Below are positions 23,001-32,243 of a DNA stretch of 64,000 nt, one piece after another. Each line of letters opens with the position of its first letter. Positions within the stretch are counted from its first letter, which is position 1. The notes under the pieces are model-generated. The model was given only the letters and a program-made list of their open reading frames with translations, made no database searches and was not told the origin of the DNA. Source of the DNA: Zopfochytrium polystomum (taxonomy: Eukaryota; Chytridiomycota; Chytridiomycetes; Chytridiales; Chytridiaceae); assembly GCA_025765615.1 (NCBI GenBank), contig JAIVFJ010000173.1:1-64000 (forward strand), read 5' to 3'. The position numbers and the translations under genes were made by a program.

Positions 23001-24330
23001 ACCACTTGCAAACAGCTTGAAATCTGAGGCAATCTTGAATTAAGGCAAGAGCAACAAAAGATAAAAAGCACTGTGGTACAAATCCAAATGCGTGACATCA
23101 GCAAAGATCTCTCGAACGCGTCTTCGCTTCTGCAGGTTGATCAAGCTGGCAAACCAGTCTTGTCTGAGAGCAGCAAGAAGTGCGGTTCCAGAAGGTTCTG
23201 AGAGTTTCATTTCCACTTTGATTGAAGTCTGGTTTAAAAGTGGTTCCTCAGGCGCGCTGGTTGAAGGTACAAGCGTTCTTGCAGTGTCTATGCCTGGCCT
23301 GAAATAGATCAGTTTTCGGCTCTGAATGACGAAAATTGTCCTACCAAAATATGAAGCACCTTTCTCTTGCTGATGTCTCTCCAAGTCTTGGGCTCACCAA
23401 CATAATCTGGGGGATCAAGTTGCTTGCTATTTTCCTCTTATTGGAGAATATTAGTCACTGTAGAAGGTCGGAGTACACTTACCTTCATGCAAAGCTGGTT
23501 TAGTTTCCAGTTGATCTGCTAGCGACTCAATTCAAGGCAAACACTCTCAAATCATCCATTCCCTCCCATGGGATACCATAAATACCAATCCAACTGACCA
23601 CCTCTGTCATGACAACTGCAAATGAATGCACATCATTTGCACTAGACACTATTTACAAACTTGATGAGGCTAAGAATTGGACTCAAGAAAATAAACACAG
23701 AGAATGCACACCCCGAACCTTAGGACGAAATCGCCTCCGTCCTGGAGCAATCCACAGCTTGGATGGGGTGCCACCGGGAGGATCAGGAGAGAGCCTGCTC
23801 AGTGTCCTGCTTTCAGTTTTTATCTTGCTCAAGCCAAAATCAGTGATCTTGGATACAATAGGGCCATTCACAAAGTGATGGGTGAGAAGGATGATTGGAG
23901 TCTTGAGGTCGTTGTGCATGATCCTGCGTTTGTCATGTAAATGGGCCATTCCCGCAGAAACTTGGAACAGGATCAAGACTCGCTGATGGAGTGAAGTCGC
24001 TTTATGTGTTGGGTCCTTGTAGTAATCATGAAGAGATCCTAGGGAGGCAAACTAAAGTAGGGTTACCGCACGCTCTGAATCTGATAGAACCATTATAGCA
24101 TGGTCTAGCTCACCTCCAGGACCAGAGAAAACCCGGAATCAACCTGCAGAACCCCAAGGAATCCAATGATGAATGGGTGCCGTGACCTCTGAAGCATGGC
24201 AGCTTCGTTGATGAGCTCATATCTGGATTCTTCACTCATGTGTGTTAACTTGATGGACTTCACTGCCACTGGGTTGCGTCTGCGTCCGTCGAGGGCGAAG
24301 CCATCTCAAGTTGCTGTTTGTCTCACCGCG
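14039..24330 (-). CDS. Protein kinase with C-terminal RI-type leucine-rich repeats; intron hosts transposons
   Basis: On the minus strand the first recognisable part, near 24300, is a kinase N-lobe: GRRRNPVAVKSIKL (catalytic Lys), ELINEAAML and HPFIIGFLGV. Next come MAHLHDKRRIMHNDLK (catalytic Asp; HND replaces HRD), DFGLSK, a GTPSKLWIAPG activation segment and DVHSFAVVMTEVV. After a linker, at least eight repeats of the ribonuclease-inhibitor/NLR type follow, most on separate exons with GT-AG borders (examples NKIGPEGAKTIASALK, NEISEEGAIAMGKALK, NKIAQEGASALAEALL). The stop is TGA at 14039-14041. One intron (14636-22302, donor GTATGT, acceptor TTGCAG) contains the Harbinger element with its nested LINE, so the exons themselves are not broken there. 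The N-terminal start is not resolved. Confidence 0.65.
14692..14860 (+). repeat. Subterminal GTTCG-x-(C)n repeats of Harbinger
   Basis: Next to the left TIR, a GTTCG followed by a C-rich run recurs at about 14672, 14744, 14793 and 14846, the last three at roughly 50-base spacing. These may be transposase-binding subterminal repeats. Confidence 0.45.
14865..16408 (+). pseudogene. PIF/Harbinger transposase (DDE_Tnp_4-like)
   Basis: From ATG 14865 the product is recognisable in several frames or exons: MWLDEIRQGHIARMHENLRM, then a helical region (VVIFLNTCCGNLSNRLVQEQF), GALDGSHISA (first catalytic Asp), FYLADAGYAL (second Asp), and FNLRHATARNVIERIFGAFK (catalytic Glu), followed by FPILSHMRPFSIRVQ and an acidic tail ending at 16408. 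All three DDE residues are present. Some of the breaks may be introns (for example one near 16045-16099), but the shift around GALDGSH looks like a frame error, so activity is doubtful. The enzyme would act with the second ORF of the element. Confidence 0.8.
16507..17054 (-). pseudogene. Harbinger second ORF (Myb/SANT-type accessory protein), main part
   Basis: Read on the minus strand, this holds the bulk of the accessory protein: an acidic/Thr-rich N-terminal part, a basic linker (AVGEKPKRLHKAGEGK), then PMAPFPTFITFITLSSNSVR and a conserved tail with DDSDPSQQFFRLFEVFDAAK, stop at 16507-16509. A one-base shift lies near 16799 (EFK to GTVKGL). The first about 13 codons, from ATG 22210, were separated by the LINE: across the removed LINE the frame is continuous through the duplicated target site. 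Harbinger elements typically code a Myb-like partner needed for nuclear import and DNA binding of the transposase; I see the C-terminal part, not a clear Myb helix set. Confidence 0.55.
17043..17054. repeat. LINE target-site duplication, copy 1 (telomere-like)
   Basis: GCTAACCCTAAC, identical to 22172-22183. It contains two CCCTAA-type units. Confidence 0.85.
17336..21118 (-). CDS. LINE ORF2: AP-like endonuclease and reverse transcriptase
   Basis: An uninterrupted 1260-residue ORF. The N-terminal endonuclease/exonuclease/phosphatase domain shows FGFLNAHG, LIIGDFN (about residue 150), TDLLFVNQ and FSDHRLLTF (about 240), the catalytic blocks of APE-type LINE endonucleases. The reverse transcriptase follows: GGFRRKRSTMDQAY, VYLDIKAAYD, GFLQGTVLSPMLF and LLFADDSSVFA with the catalytic DD. 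A Cys/His knuckle near the C-terminus (CARAGCAEKCTRRHVLEC) is of the kind seen in several LINE clades. I see no RNase H domain. The intact frame suggests a young insertion even though the copy is 5'-truncated. Confidence 0.92.
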   Translation of the reverse strand: MSKSMRFGFLNAHGSLAGHSDQVQEIFSDFQVDYMLFSDIGMWSSDSMSAVRGVVAEARGVPPPYQPGRNVGTRAKKGVAVVVSGDLDSDAHLVVQTLHRSPKGEWIIVKMSELIVGLTYFAPSTPLESLQEFQDQVSQVSTLLPAAPFLIIGDFNIWMREYGCRTSAPAERVCWLQDWLRPPSQWRRVAPVRGQWTTMTEGRAGGPGGRGVTDLLFVNQHALPFVQNLVVHDDPSEYVGFSDHRLLTFHFNGDLTTKPPFERLNVRRLMMRQTKFASCLENTRKPIRAQIHSVWKEVEAAAEAGELWTFERRLACVDDVSNSVVKWLMDNAVKVAGKVRFRGGSGGPEVREKHLEELKRRCVEARRAAEAHPDDDPVGQKMAWIQFRQWNKIVKIAIKRYRKRVYSAVQDSAVRDFAGEAKRIKCQKARSDRSQCALDPQKMGHYEDHFRTTIGHDPTGTDVPDAVALEESAVTVSKVPLKQSEVSWIKKVHVEEACKNAPRGKVPGEDMLFGELVSIAPHLVAAVLHRFFQLVASLHVVPSLWSVANVALVYKNKGLNSDVANYRPISLCSRMRLVFERVIAPQVERVVEGMIHRAQGGFRRKRSTMDQAYTLHELQQLNPQMHVVYLDIKAAYDCTNRSLVWDSIWFAKNDKSRDFTRTQLLPILRSLFDFNACQLLVLGNKSAQIQVTRGFLQGTVLSPMLFNVAINSLPQTLAMSFRDHMLTFNATSLNSLLFADDSSVFAKDATVLQRMLDKVHEWSLKRGMTFAAKKCVAVSAKKNLKLKMNGVEIPQEESTTQLGLVRTCRGIDFEASLAMRLRKTEKMLAFLAARGFNGWGFRPVSSYRVYMCFLRPMMEYGFALRPLTHTQLKDSQKLQDKCLRQALSLGKTSSGAALHLMFGVVPVAARNKMLNARYFFRLHHIQDARNTTAQMYRHMVEKIASGASVGQSLTKFSLDYMDIQDFLNSVRRPSFVELPLVLPTTKAYDIELPVVRTKNIEAADMLSMHKRALVRCQKKSSPTGVAQALEVPSHMGPCQVIRSGAAFNRKWLRHLLMWMAGMVAFHQQCARAGCAEKCTRRHVLECSGVKDRLERLHPELIPTAKQQDLNISAVDLGLRSLVFWAPYSAKAEDKISKETRITSKKMGMKLARMIMQMRIECGGLANFTDASETTAAEEAEVVVDAGRVDRQDMSIQERMAAARVRKLARSVIITTYDPVRNKQWREAREKWKKKETEGVEGTVDGNGHVDSDSEEEAGTG
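21115..22171 (-). CDS. LINE ORF1 protein, 5'-truncated
   Basis: The frame enters at the element boundary (SVAEIDRLKGEIGRLNETIK), a predicted coiled coil that would trimerise ORF1 protein. An acidic and Arg/Pro-rich linker and a conserved-looking C-terminal domain (FVPVYIRPNL, WVYEGDKEKF, a Lys-rich end) follow. The apparent upstream Met at 22305 lies in Harbinger and host intron DNA and is not the true start. The stop TGA (21115-21117) overlaps the ORF2 ATG as ATGA, suggesting translation of ORF2 by termination-reinitiation. No CCHC knuckle is seen in this ORF. Confidence 0.75.
22172..22183. repeat. LINE target-site duplication, copy 2 (telomere-like)
   Basis: Same 12 bases as at 17043-17054, abutting the truncated 5' end of the LINE. 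Confidence 0.85.
22184..22210 (-). pseudogene. Start of Harbinger second ORF, cut off by LINE
   Basis: ATG at 22210 (minus) begins MANIPTTRR and runs into the telomere-like target site at 22172-22183. The same 12 bases at 17043-17054 resume the frame on the far side of the LINE. Confidence 0.5.
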
Positions 24331-26171
24331 CGTCGACGGAGCCGCGACAGCAAATCAACAAGGGCTCGACCTCTCTGTGAGACACTTTGGCCTTGTCACC
24401 AACCGATCCGCCATGCCCAAGCAGCGTCAGCCCAAAACCATGGCCAAGAGGTCGTACGGTAGCTGTAAGGAACACGCAGATTCGAGCGATAGTTGAATGC
24501 GTCAGAGTCAGCGATGCATAGATCGTTATAATTATCTTTCAACCGCTCCTCTGCACACAAAGATTATCACAATAGTTTGAGTATTCCAACCGGAAACCTC
24601 CATATTTTCTGTCCGGTAGCATCATTAGAATGCAGAGCATAGGGTCCGCGACCGACTGGATCCTAATTTGAGTTATTTGATTCAATTTAACGCTCATACG
24701 CGAATTTTGAATTTTTCCTGGGAGGCGTTGAGAGTCTTGAGCCAAAAGTACATAACCGGTGAAGAAACAAAAAAAGTTTCTGTGTGTTGCCATGTGATTT
24801 CAACAAATCGGACCTTGTCCGAAAAACTCTTTCTTTGCCTTTCCAGAAGACAGTCGTTGAATTTTTCGGCAGGAAGACAGCCCGGGCAGGGGAACGCAGA
24901 AAACTGGGCCATCGTTTCTGGCTGGTCAGCTTTCACTGCGATAATCGCGCCCCTCAGCCGGGCGGCCTCTTCGCTTTGCTAAGCGCCTTAATGCCAAATG
25001 CCAAATGCCAAATGACGAGAAGAAAAGGAAAAAAATTGGGAGTATGATTGTCTGGCTGAGGGCGTAGGATTATGACTTTGGGGGTACCAGTGTGTGGAAT
25101 GGCTCGTTGATGATGATTGATCCTGTGAGTACCAATGTCCGGGCCTTCTTTCATCCATACATACAAGCTGCTTACAAAGGAGGAGGAGAAGGAGGAGGAG
25201 GAGGAGGATGCTGCAACGAGGACGACCATGTGAGATGGGAGTCGGCCGCGGGTTCATCCAAGTATTTACTGTATATGCGTACGCTTCATGCGAAGCAGCA
25301 GTCAAATTTTAGTTTTGCGGCGTCGTCGTCCAGGATCGTCGAGCCTGATCCTCGCCGTCCAAATATGCGCATTTAATAAATAAATAGCCCTTCCTCTCCA
25401 TTATTTAACGAAACAATTTTTCCGCCATGCACATTCCAACACGCGGTGGAGAGGGTGGACATGGTGGACAGGGTGAATGTCGCAAGCCCACGAAAAACGC
25501 TTCCCTCGATGCCTTTGCTCTCTCTGGTAGGTCAATCTATCTTAGTCCATTTTCCGTGCATGGTGCACGCGAGGGGGGTGGCAGCCTTCAACATGGCCAG
25601 TTCATTGCTTGTTGTTGCACAGGTTCTGGTTCTGCTCGACGTGGACGACACGGACCAGGTCCGATTGGGAGTGCCAACGCCGGGCCGGGCCGCCGGAGTC
25701 CATCGGAAGGGGGCCTGGGCGCGTGCACCAAAGGAGGCTTCCGTTTCGGGGGGTGAGAGTGCCTGCGCCGCCCGGCCCACGGTCTCAATGATTTTTCTTC
25801 TCATCATCGTCACCACCTAGACGCCGGCAGCCCCTTCTGGGCTGGAACAAAAAAAAAAAAAATAAATAAAAATAATGAAAGAATTCTTCTTCTTCTCCTC
25901 CTCCTCTCGAACACCCGACCGCGCTCAGTCTCCTTCCCTTTGCTTGCGTTCTCGTCCCGTCCTTCCTTCCTTGTTCTCACTCTCCCATGCGATGTGCGGC
26001 AGACGGCCTTTGTTTTGGAAGAAAAAAAAAAAAAAAAGAAAAAAAAAAAGAAAAAGAAATTGGAAAAGAAAAGAAAAGAAAAGACACCTCCAAGTCAATA
26101 AGGCACGAGAGGAGGGAAACCCCAACCATCTTTGAGCCCAACGCACGCACGCACGCGCGCGCCGAGACAAC
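24331..26171. other. No confident gene
   Basis: The 5' end of the kinase-LRR gene may extend to about 24480. ORFs at 25426-25820 exist on both strands but carry no recognisable motif. A GGAGGAGGAG repeat is at 25170-25208 and poly-A/AAAAG tracts at 25850-26085. Confidence 0.4.
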
Positions 26172-27415
26172 ATGCACCACCATCCGCAACAGCAGGCCAG
26201 GGCCCCAACGTCAGCTTCAACGTCAACGTCAACGACAACGGCGACGGCGGCGACCACGACGGCGACAACGACGCACGTTCTCGTGCAGGCCCCTCCCGTC
26301 ACATTCGTCCCCTTTCCTCAACCCCCTCATCATCATCAAGGTCCAGTATACCACCAAATCGTCCTTCCCGTCGGCGTGCAGCCTGGCCAGTACACCCACG
26401 CACAAACCATCTTCACCACGGGGTTCCAGTACTTTACTCCTGCCCCCAGAGCCCCCGTTGCCGTGCCCTTCTTGGGGCAGGGCCAGCTGGTCCAGTTTGG
26501 TTCTCCGTTCCCTGCCCGGCCACCTCTGGCCATTGTTGCGCAGAACCAACCCTCCTCCCCTAGAAAGCCACGGCCGTCGAAGGCCTCACCACCGCAATCC
26601 GCACCCGGACCAACGCCTATGCCTCCTGGAGCCGCCGCCACCTCAAAACCCACCGCACCATCCAAACACACAACCGCCTCAACCAACCCTACATCCACGT
26701 CAACCCCTCGCACCCCCAAACCCACACCCACCCTGACCCCACCACCACCACTGCCACCCACCAAAACCACCACAACCTACGTCATCACTGCCACCGGCAA
26801 GCGCTCCGCCCGCTGCGCCCACGGCCGCCGCCGCACCCAGTGTGTCGACTGCTTCAACCTCGGCCACGGCGGCGGGTCGATCTGCATCCACCGGCGCCGG
26901 AGGGAGGGGTGCCGGTTGTGCAAGGAGGACGCGGCGGCGAGGGGGGGTGAGGGGGAGACCGCGGGCGGCGTGAAAGGAAGGAAGAGGATAAGGGGACCGA
27001 GGACGTGGGTGCCACACCGCCGCCGCCGCCGCCTCCGCCGTATGAGGTAGTGAGGAGATGGACGCCGGCGACGGGGGAGCCGGTGGATCTGAAGCTGCCG
27101 ACAGCTTTGGATGTGAAGAAGGTCGATGCGACGACGACGGCCACGGCGGCGGCGACGCGAGCCTTGCCGACCGGAAAGACCGAGTACCCGAGCTCGCCTC
27201 GTCCCGCAAAGAACCCTTTCTCGGTGGACGCGCTGCTCGGGGTTTCGTCGCCTCCCTGCGCTGTCAAGCACGAGTCCCGGGACAGGATAGTGGCGGCAGC
27301 GGCGAACCAAGTGTACTCTGATGGCGACGACGATGACAATTTTGAAGGCTCGCCCACACCCGATCTGGAGGAGGAAGATGGGCAGGTACTCGAAAGTCGG
27401 CCGATGGATTGTTGA
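26172..27415 (+). pseudogene. Cys/His-module family, type A copy 5 (one frameshift)
   Basis: From ATG 26172 a His/Thr/Pro-rich leader leads to two intact modules at 26814-26921 (residues 215-250), CAHGRRRTQCVDC and CIHRRRREGCRLC, with an FNLGHGGGSI linker. KGRKRIRGPRTW follows. There one base appears to be missing (TGGGTGCCACACC), shifting the frame. The rest continues in the new frame: a Pro run, NPFSVDALL (27211-27237) and FEGSPTPDLEEE, stop at 27415. Restoring one base would join the two halves, so a sequence error is a real possibility. This copy lies 18 kb from the other type A genes, beyond the transposon-loaded kinase gene. Confidence 0.72.
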
Positions 27416-28900
27416 GGCCCTTTTCTGCACCCTACTTTTTTCTTTTTTGATTCATACCACGAATCAAGGACTTGTTTGCGTTGGCCCTGGTGCTCTTGCA
27501 GGCCGGTGGTAGAAAAAATAAATTATTCGACAGGGCCTCAACTGGGACGTTGACGGTATTATCCCCGAAGTGATGGCGCCAGCACGCGCAGAAGCATATG
27601 CGTTCAAAGCTTGTCTCAGAGTTACAATAAATATGTTAACGGAAACCAAATGGTCAACGATTTGCTCCAAAGAGAAAGAGATCCAAACAGCAGTTTTTAT
27701 CTCATGCAGCAGCCTCACAGGACCAAACGAAACCATCTCCCAAAAGGGCGCAAAAGTTCCGGAGATAATTACCAAAAATAGGGTTGCCCACAGAGACGAA
27801 TGTCTCGCCTTCGTCGACGGCACACTTTTCTTTTCGGATCACACCCATGATAGACGGAGAAAACGGACGAGCGCGCACAGCAAAGGGTGGACAGGTAGGG
27901 GGACAATGAAATAGAATTAGAATCGCACTTCGAAAGGAGGCTGAAAATCAACCCAAGGAATGTGACAGCTGCACCTTCCGTTTTCCAAACATCCTTGGAA
28001 CGGGGCCAAACCAAAATATGATCCTGACAAGGAACTCGAGCCTGGGGAGTGCCAAGGTTCCAATGTCCACCTTGAAGTGAAATTCCGATTGACTGATGGA
28101 AACTGCCCCAATCTCGGTCAAGCAGGGTGCAGCTGCGGGACAACTGGCGGAGGGCGGGACCCGTCTTGCTTTTAAAGGCCCGAACTTGACCCATCCAGTT
28201 CGCCATTACCTAGTCTTGGCCCGTTGTTATGCTGCTGGGGACGCCGGAAAATCATTTCCCGTCGTCCCAATCGCGACGGGAGTGTGTGTGTGTGTTTGTG
28301 TTTGCGTGTGTGTGTATCTGTGTGTTTGACGGGCAGGGTGGCCACCGAAATACAAGTCCGCTTTTTTTTTTGGCTCGGCTTGGCAGCTTGTTGTTGCGAT
28401 CTCCTCTGCGTTCCCCAAACATGGAAGGAGGACCGCTCCCATCCCCAAATACGGAAGGTATGACCCAAACAGGCAAGTTTGGGCCAAGAATTGCTGTGGG
28501 TCCCGAAATGCGGTTGTGACCTTCCAAGAAATTTGCGAACAACAGACTGCCGTTTTTGGAAGAGTGGAACTAAAGGCGGAAATTGGAGGATTCGGTGGTT
28601 GCGCGGAGTGGGGGCGGAATCGAAGCGAAAAAACAAGAAAGGAGAGACAAAGGCCAGGGGAAAAAATGCCTCTGTCTTCCTTTTTTTTCTCGCCAAGCAA
28701 AAAGCAGAAGGGCGACGGACGGACGTGAAAAACAAACAAAAACAGGCAAAAACAGCGAAGCAAAACCACAGAAAAAGGAAACTCGGAGAGAAATAAAAGC
28801 AGCTGAAGAGGCAAACCACAACAGCCCACACACCAACACCCACCCTCGCTGCCTCCCCCCCCCGCAATTCAACAACAACAACCCTGCTGCCGCTTCCGCC
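27416..28900. other. Intergenic; part of duplicated upstream unit
   Basis: No gene supported. From about 28462 the sequence resembles 30757 onward (shared CAGGCAAGTTTGGGCCAA and GCGAACAACAGACTGCC segments), the upstream part of the tandem duplication. Confidence 0.5.
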
Positions 28901-30025
28901 ATGACCGCGCGCCGAGACTACCCGGACTACCCAGCCGTCTACTACCGCTTCCACAACCACCACCACTACCAGCAACAGCAGCAGCAGCTGGCAGTGGCCG
29001 CCCCCTCCCACGACCACAATCACCACTCGTCGCCACCACACCACCACCACGACCATTCAAGCTACCACCACCAGCACCATTACAGCAACATCTACAACCA
29101 ACGCCATCACCCATACGCTCCCAGCGAAAGCTACTCCGCTTATAGCCCTCCCAACCACCACCACCACGACCCCAGCACCCGCGGTTCGCCACTCTCCCGA
29201 TCCCGCGCACCGGACCTCCGGCTACAGCACCGAACACTGCCAAGACTACTTCCACCAAGTCGGACACCGCCACACCCCCGCCGTCGTCGACGGACCCGCG
29301 GTGGATCACCACCACTACCACAAACCCTCTCTTCCACCACGACCACAGCACCACCTATCGCCAAGTCCCGCTCCCAACCCCCACCACCACCCCATCCTTC
29401 TCCCCACTCGGCACCATCACCCCACCCCTGCCCCCCACTCCCCTCCCAACGCCCCAGACCACCCTCAACACCGCCCCCGTCGTCGCAGCCCTTCAAGCAG
29501 ACCACCACGCAAAACCAGCAACGTTACCCGCCACGCGCCGCCCGCGCCCCGTCCAACGCTGGACGCACTACTCGGCGCGAAAGGACTCCAAGGGCGACGG
29601 ATTCTCGTTCTGCATCCACCGCCGGCAGCAGCGGTACTGCCGGACGTGCTGCGCGCCGACGGGTGAGCTGCCGTCCTCCGCGGCCGCCAGTCCTGCGGCT
29701 GCGGCGGTGGCGGCCGCGGGGACGTTTGACGTGGGTTGTGATGCAGCCTGGCGCGGGTGCGGGGGGTAGACGGCGGTCGGAGAGTGGGAGCGAGTCGGAG
29801 AAGCCCGGCGGCGGCGGCGAGAGCGCCGTGGCGACGCCGGCTGCGTCGCCGTTCCTCGCTGCTGTCGTGACGGATGTTGGGGGCGAGAGAAAGAAGAGAA
29901 TCGCGGCGAACCCGTTCTCGGTGGAGGCGCTGCTGACAGAAGGGTCGCCTCGGGCGACGACGTCGTCGTCGTTTGATGGGTCGCCGACACCCGAGGTGGA
30001 GCGTGCGGCGGGTTCACCACGTTGA
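28901..30025 (+). pseudogene. Cys/His-module family, type B copy 2 (compensating frameshifts)
   Basis: It starts MTARRDYPDY after a GCTTCCGCC leader shared with copy 3. The His/Tyr-rich N-terminus and the C-terminus share one frame, but the segment between them is read in two others: the block RWTHYSARKDSKGDGFSF and the module CIHRRQQRYCRTC (29611-29649) are in a third frame. The return to frame occurs at ACGTTTGACGTGG, where copy 3 has the equivalent of one T fewer. C-terminal motifs LTWVVMQPGA, NPFSVEALL and FDGSPTPEVE are intact. The protein was clearly like copy 3; frame breaks may be errors or early decay. Confidence 0.7.
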
Positions 30026-31083
30026 TTTACTTCTACGGTGCACTTTTCGATTAAGGATTTGAGTTGTTTCGGCATACCGCTTCCCTTTCTTTTTTTGCAT
30101 ATCATGACCCAATACGGCCAGCACTCGTTTATCAAAGTGCAAGTAGAGCGTCGGTTAGTCTAAGGAGTCGATGTGACGTGGGGTGGCGGTGTCGCTCGGA
30201 GTGGAGACTGATCTCCGGTGGATTGCCAAGAAAGGCCTTGAAAGGCGGCGCTCCTCTCCCAGAGCCGAAGTTCGGAACCACAAATTACAATCACACTACC
30301 CGTTTTGGAAGGAGGGTGAGTCTCGCACTTGCCAATTTTGGGTGTGGGCGCAAAATGAATGAGAAAAAAATTTTTTGCTTCATGTTTCGGAGGCGTCCCT
30401 GACGTAGCGTAAGCAAGTGATGAGAAACAAGGAAATGACAACACGATCGTTCAGTTCACATACGCTCGGAAGCGTTTCACCTTTCGCTTGCTGCGATTTA
30501 AGCTTGCAGTCATTCAATGAGCCTCATAAAATCCCGAGGTGCTTTTGGCAAGCGGTGGAAAGCGAACCCTTCACGGACGTTTGATTTTCGGGGAGCAAAT
30601 TCTTGCCGTCCAGGGCACCTCAAAGAAGCCCACGGGAAACCATCAGAGTTTTTCAAGTTCTGCTCGTTTTTAGAACCGACTGGTGTGACAAACTTGCATC
30701 CCAACGAAAACCAAGCCCGTTTTATTCAGTCTGTCCGACGGGTCACAAAAACGTTCCAAACAGGCAAGTTTGGGCCAAAACCGGCGTCGGTGTTGTTGTG
30801 GGTCCCCAAATGTGGTTTTGACTTGCAAGAAAAAAAGTTTGCGAACAACAGACTGCCATTTTTGGAAGAGTGGATCTGAATGCGGAAATTGGAGGACGTG
30901 GTCGGAATCGAGCTGGAAGAGCAAAAACACCGAAGAGTTGGGGACAAAGGAAAAATGGAAAAGCCAAGAATTTGTTGATAAAAACCAATGAAATAAAAGA
31001 AAAAAAAATCAAACAAAACACTCACTCGATCGTTCAGTCTCGACTCGCACATGACACAGCCCCCCTTCTTCATTGCTTCCGCC
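30026..31083. other. Intergenic DNA of the tandem duplication
   Basis: 3' DNA of unit 1 and 5' DNA of unit 2; no independent gene seen. Confidence 0.45.
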
Positions 31084-32115
31084 ATGACCGCCTGCCGAGA
31101 CGACGCGGACAGCCGTCTCCGACAGACCTTGGCCGCACCCTCCCACGACCACAACGTCCACAACTCGCCGCACCACTACCACGACCCTTCAAGCCCCTAC
31201 CACCCGCACCAACACAACCACCACGACCACAACCACAACAAACGCCATTACCCATACACTCCTACTGCAAGCTACTCGCCTTACAGCCCTCCTGTCCACC
31301 AGCCCGCACCCGCGGTTCGCCACTCTCCCGATCCTGCTATCCGGACCTCCGGCTGCTGCACCGAGCATCACCAATGCCACCAAGTCGAGTATCGCCACGC
31401 TACCGCGGTTAACCACTACTGCAAACCGCTTTCGCACCACCACTACAACACCATCCACCGCCAAGACCCGTACCCAACCCCCACCATCCCATCCTTGTCC
31501 CCACTCGGCACCATGACAAACCCGCCTCTCCCTCCCACTCTTCTCCCCTCCGCCACCCTCAACACCGTCCCCGTCCTCGCCGCCCTCCAAGCCGACCGCG
31601 CGCAACCAGCAACATCAACCACAACCACGCGACGCTCGCGCCCCGTCCAGCGCTGGACTCACTACTCGGCAAGAAAAGACGCAAAGGGCCAAGGGTTCTC
31701 GTTCTGCATTCACCGCCGACAGCAGCGGTATTGCAGGACCTGCTGCGCGCCGACGGGCGAGCTGCCATCGACGGCCGGCGCTGCGGTGCTGAGTCAGGTT
31801 GGGCAGGCGGGCGGTGTCGCTGCGGCGGCTGCGACGCTGACGTGGGTTGTGATGCGGCCTGGTGCGGGTGGCGGGGGCAGACGACGGCGGTCGGAAAGCG
31901 AAGGGGTCAGGTCTGGCGGTGAGAGCGCCGTGGCGACGCCGGCTACGTCGCCGTTCCTCGCTGCTGCAGATATTGGCGACGAGAGGAAGAAGAGAGCAGC
32001 GGCGAATCCGTTCTCGGTGGATGCGCTACTGACAGACCGCCTGCCGTCCGGGGCGACGTCGTTTGACGGGTCGCCGACCCCGGAGATGGAGCGTGCGGCG
32101 CTGTCCCCTCATTGA
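31084..32115 (+). CDS. Cys/His-module family, type B copy 3 (intact)
   Basis: Intact ORF; ATG 31084 (MTACRDDADS) is chosen because it aligns with the start of copy 2, though 31051 is in frame. About 343 residues: a His/Tyr/Pro-rich N-terminal half with HPHQHNHHDHNHNK-type histidine runs, then SRPVQRWTHYSARKDAKGQG, the single module CIHRRQQRYCRTC (about 31703-31741), an Ala/Gly linker, LTWVVMRPGA, an Arg/Ser stretch, NPFSVDALL and FDGSPTPEME, ending 32115. Histidine-rich tracts could bind metal. It is the best reference for type B. Function is unknown; nuclear or nucleic-acid binding is only inference. Confidence 0.8.
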   Translation: MTACRDDADSRLRQTLAAPSHDHNVHNSPHHYHDPSSPYHPHQHNHHDHNHNKRHYPYTPTASYSPYSPPVHQPAPAVRHSPDPAIRTSGCCTEHHQCHQVEYRHATAVNHYCKPLSHHHYNTIHRQDPYPTPTIPSLSPLGTMTNPPLPPTLLPSATLNTVPVLAALQADRAQPATSTTTTRRSRPVQRWTHYSARKDAKGQGFSFCIHRRQQRYCRTCCAPTGELPSTAGAAVLSQVGQAGGVAAAAATLTWVVMRPGAGGGGRRRRSESEGVRSGGESAVATPATSPFLAAADIGDERKKRAAANPFSVDALLTDRLPSGATSFDGSPTPEMERAALSPH

Positions 32116-32202
32116 TTTTCTGGGCGCCCTTCTCGTTTAAGGAGTTGAAGTTTTTTCTTTGGCCAAACCGCTTTCCTTCTTTGCATATCATGCCGATCAA
32201 TA

Positions 32203-32203
32203 A

Positions 32204-32240
<37 letters not shown>
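32203..32240 (+). repeat. (CA)n microsatellite
   Basis: An ACAC run of about 38 bases lies just past an AATAAA at about 32199, downstream of type B copy 3. Confidence 0.9.

Positions 32241-32243
<3 letters not shown>

Noticed and set aside
25426..25820. ORFs on both strands as a gene
   Set aside because: No motifs, no homologous pattern in the window, and GC-rich DNA gives long chance ORFs.
27769..28206. Minus-strand 145-residue ORF
   Set aside because: No recognisable features; partly adjacent to duplicated non-coding DNA.
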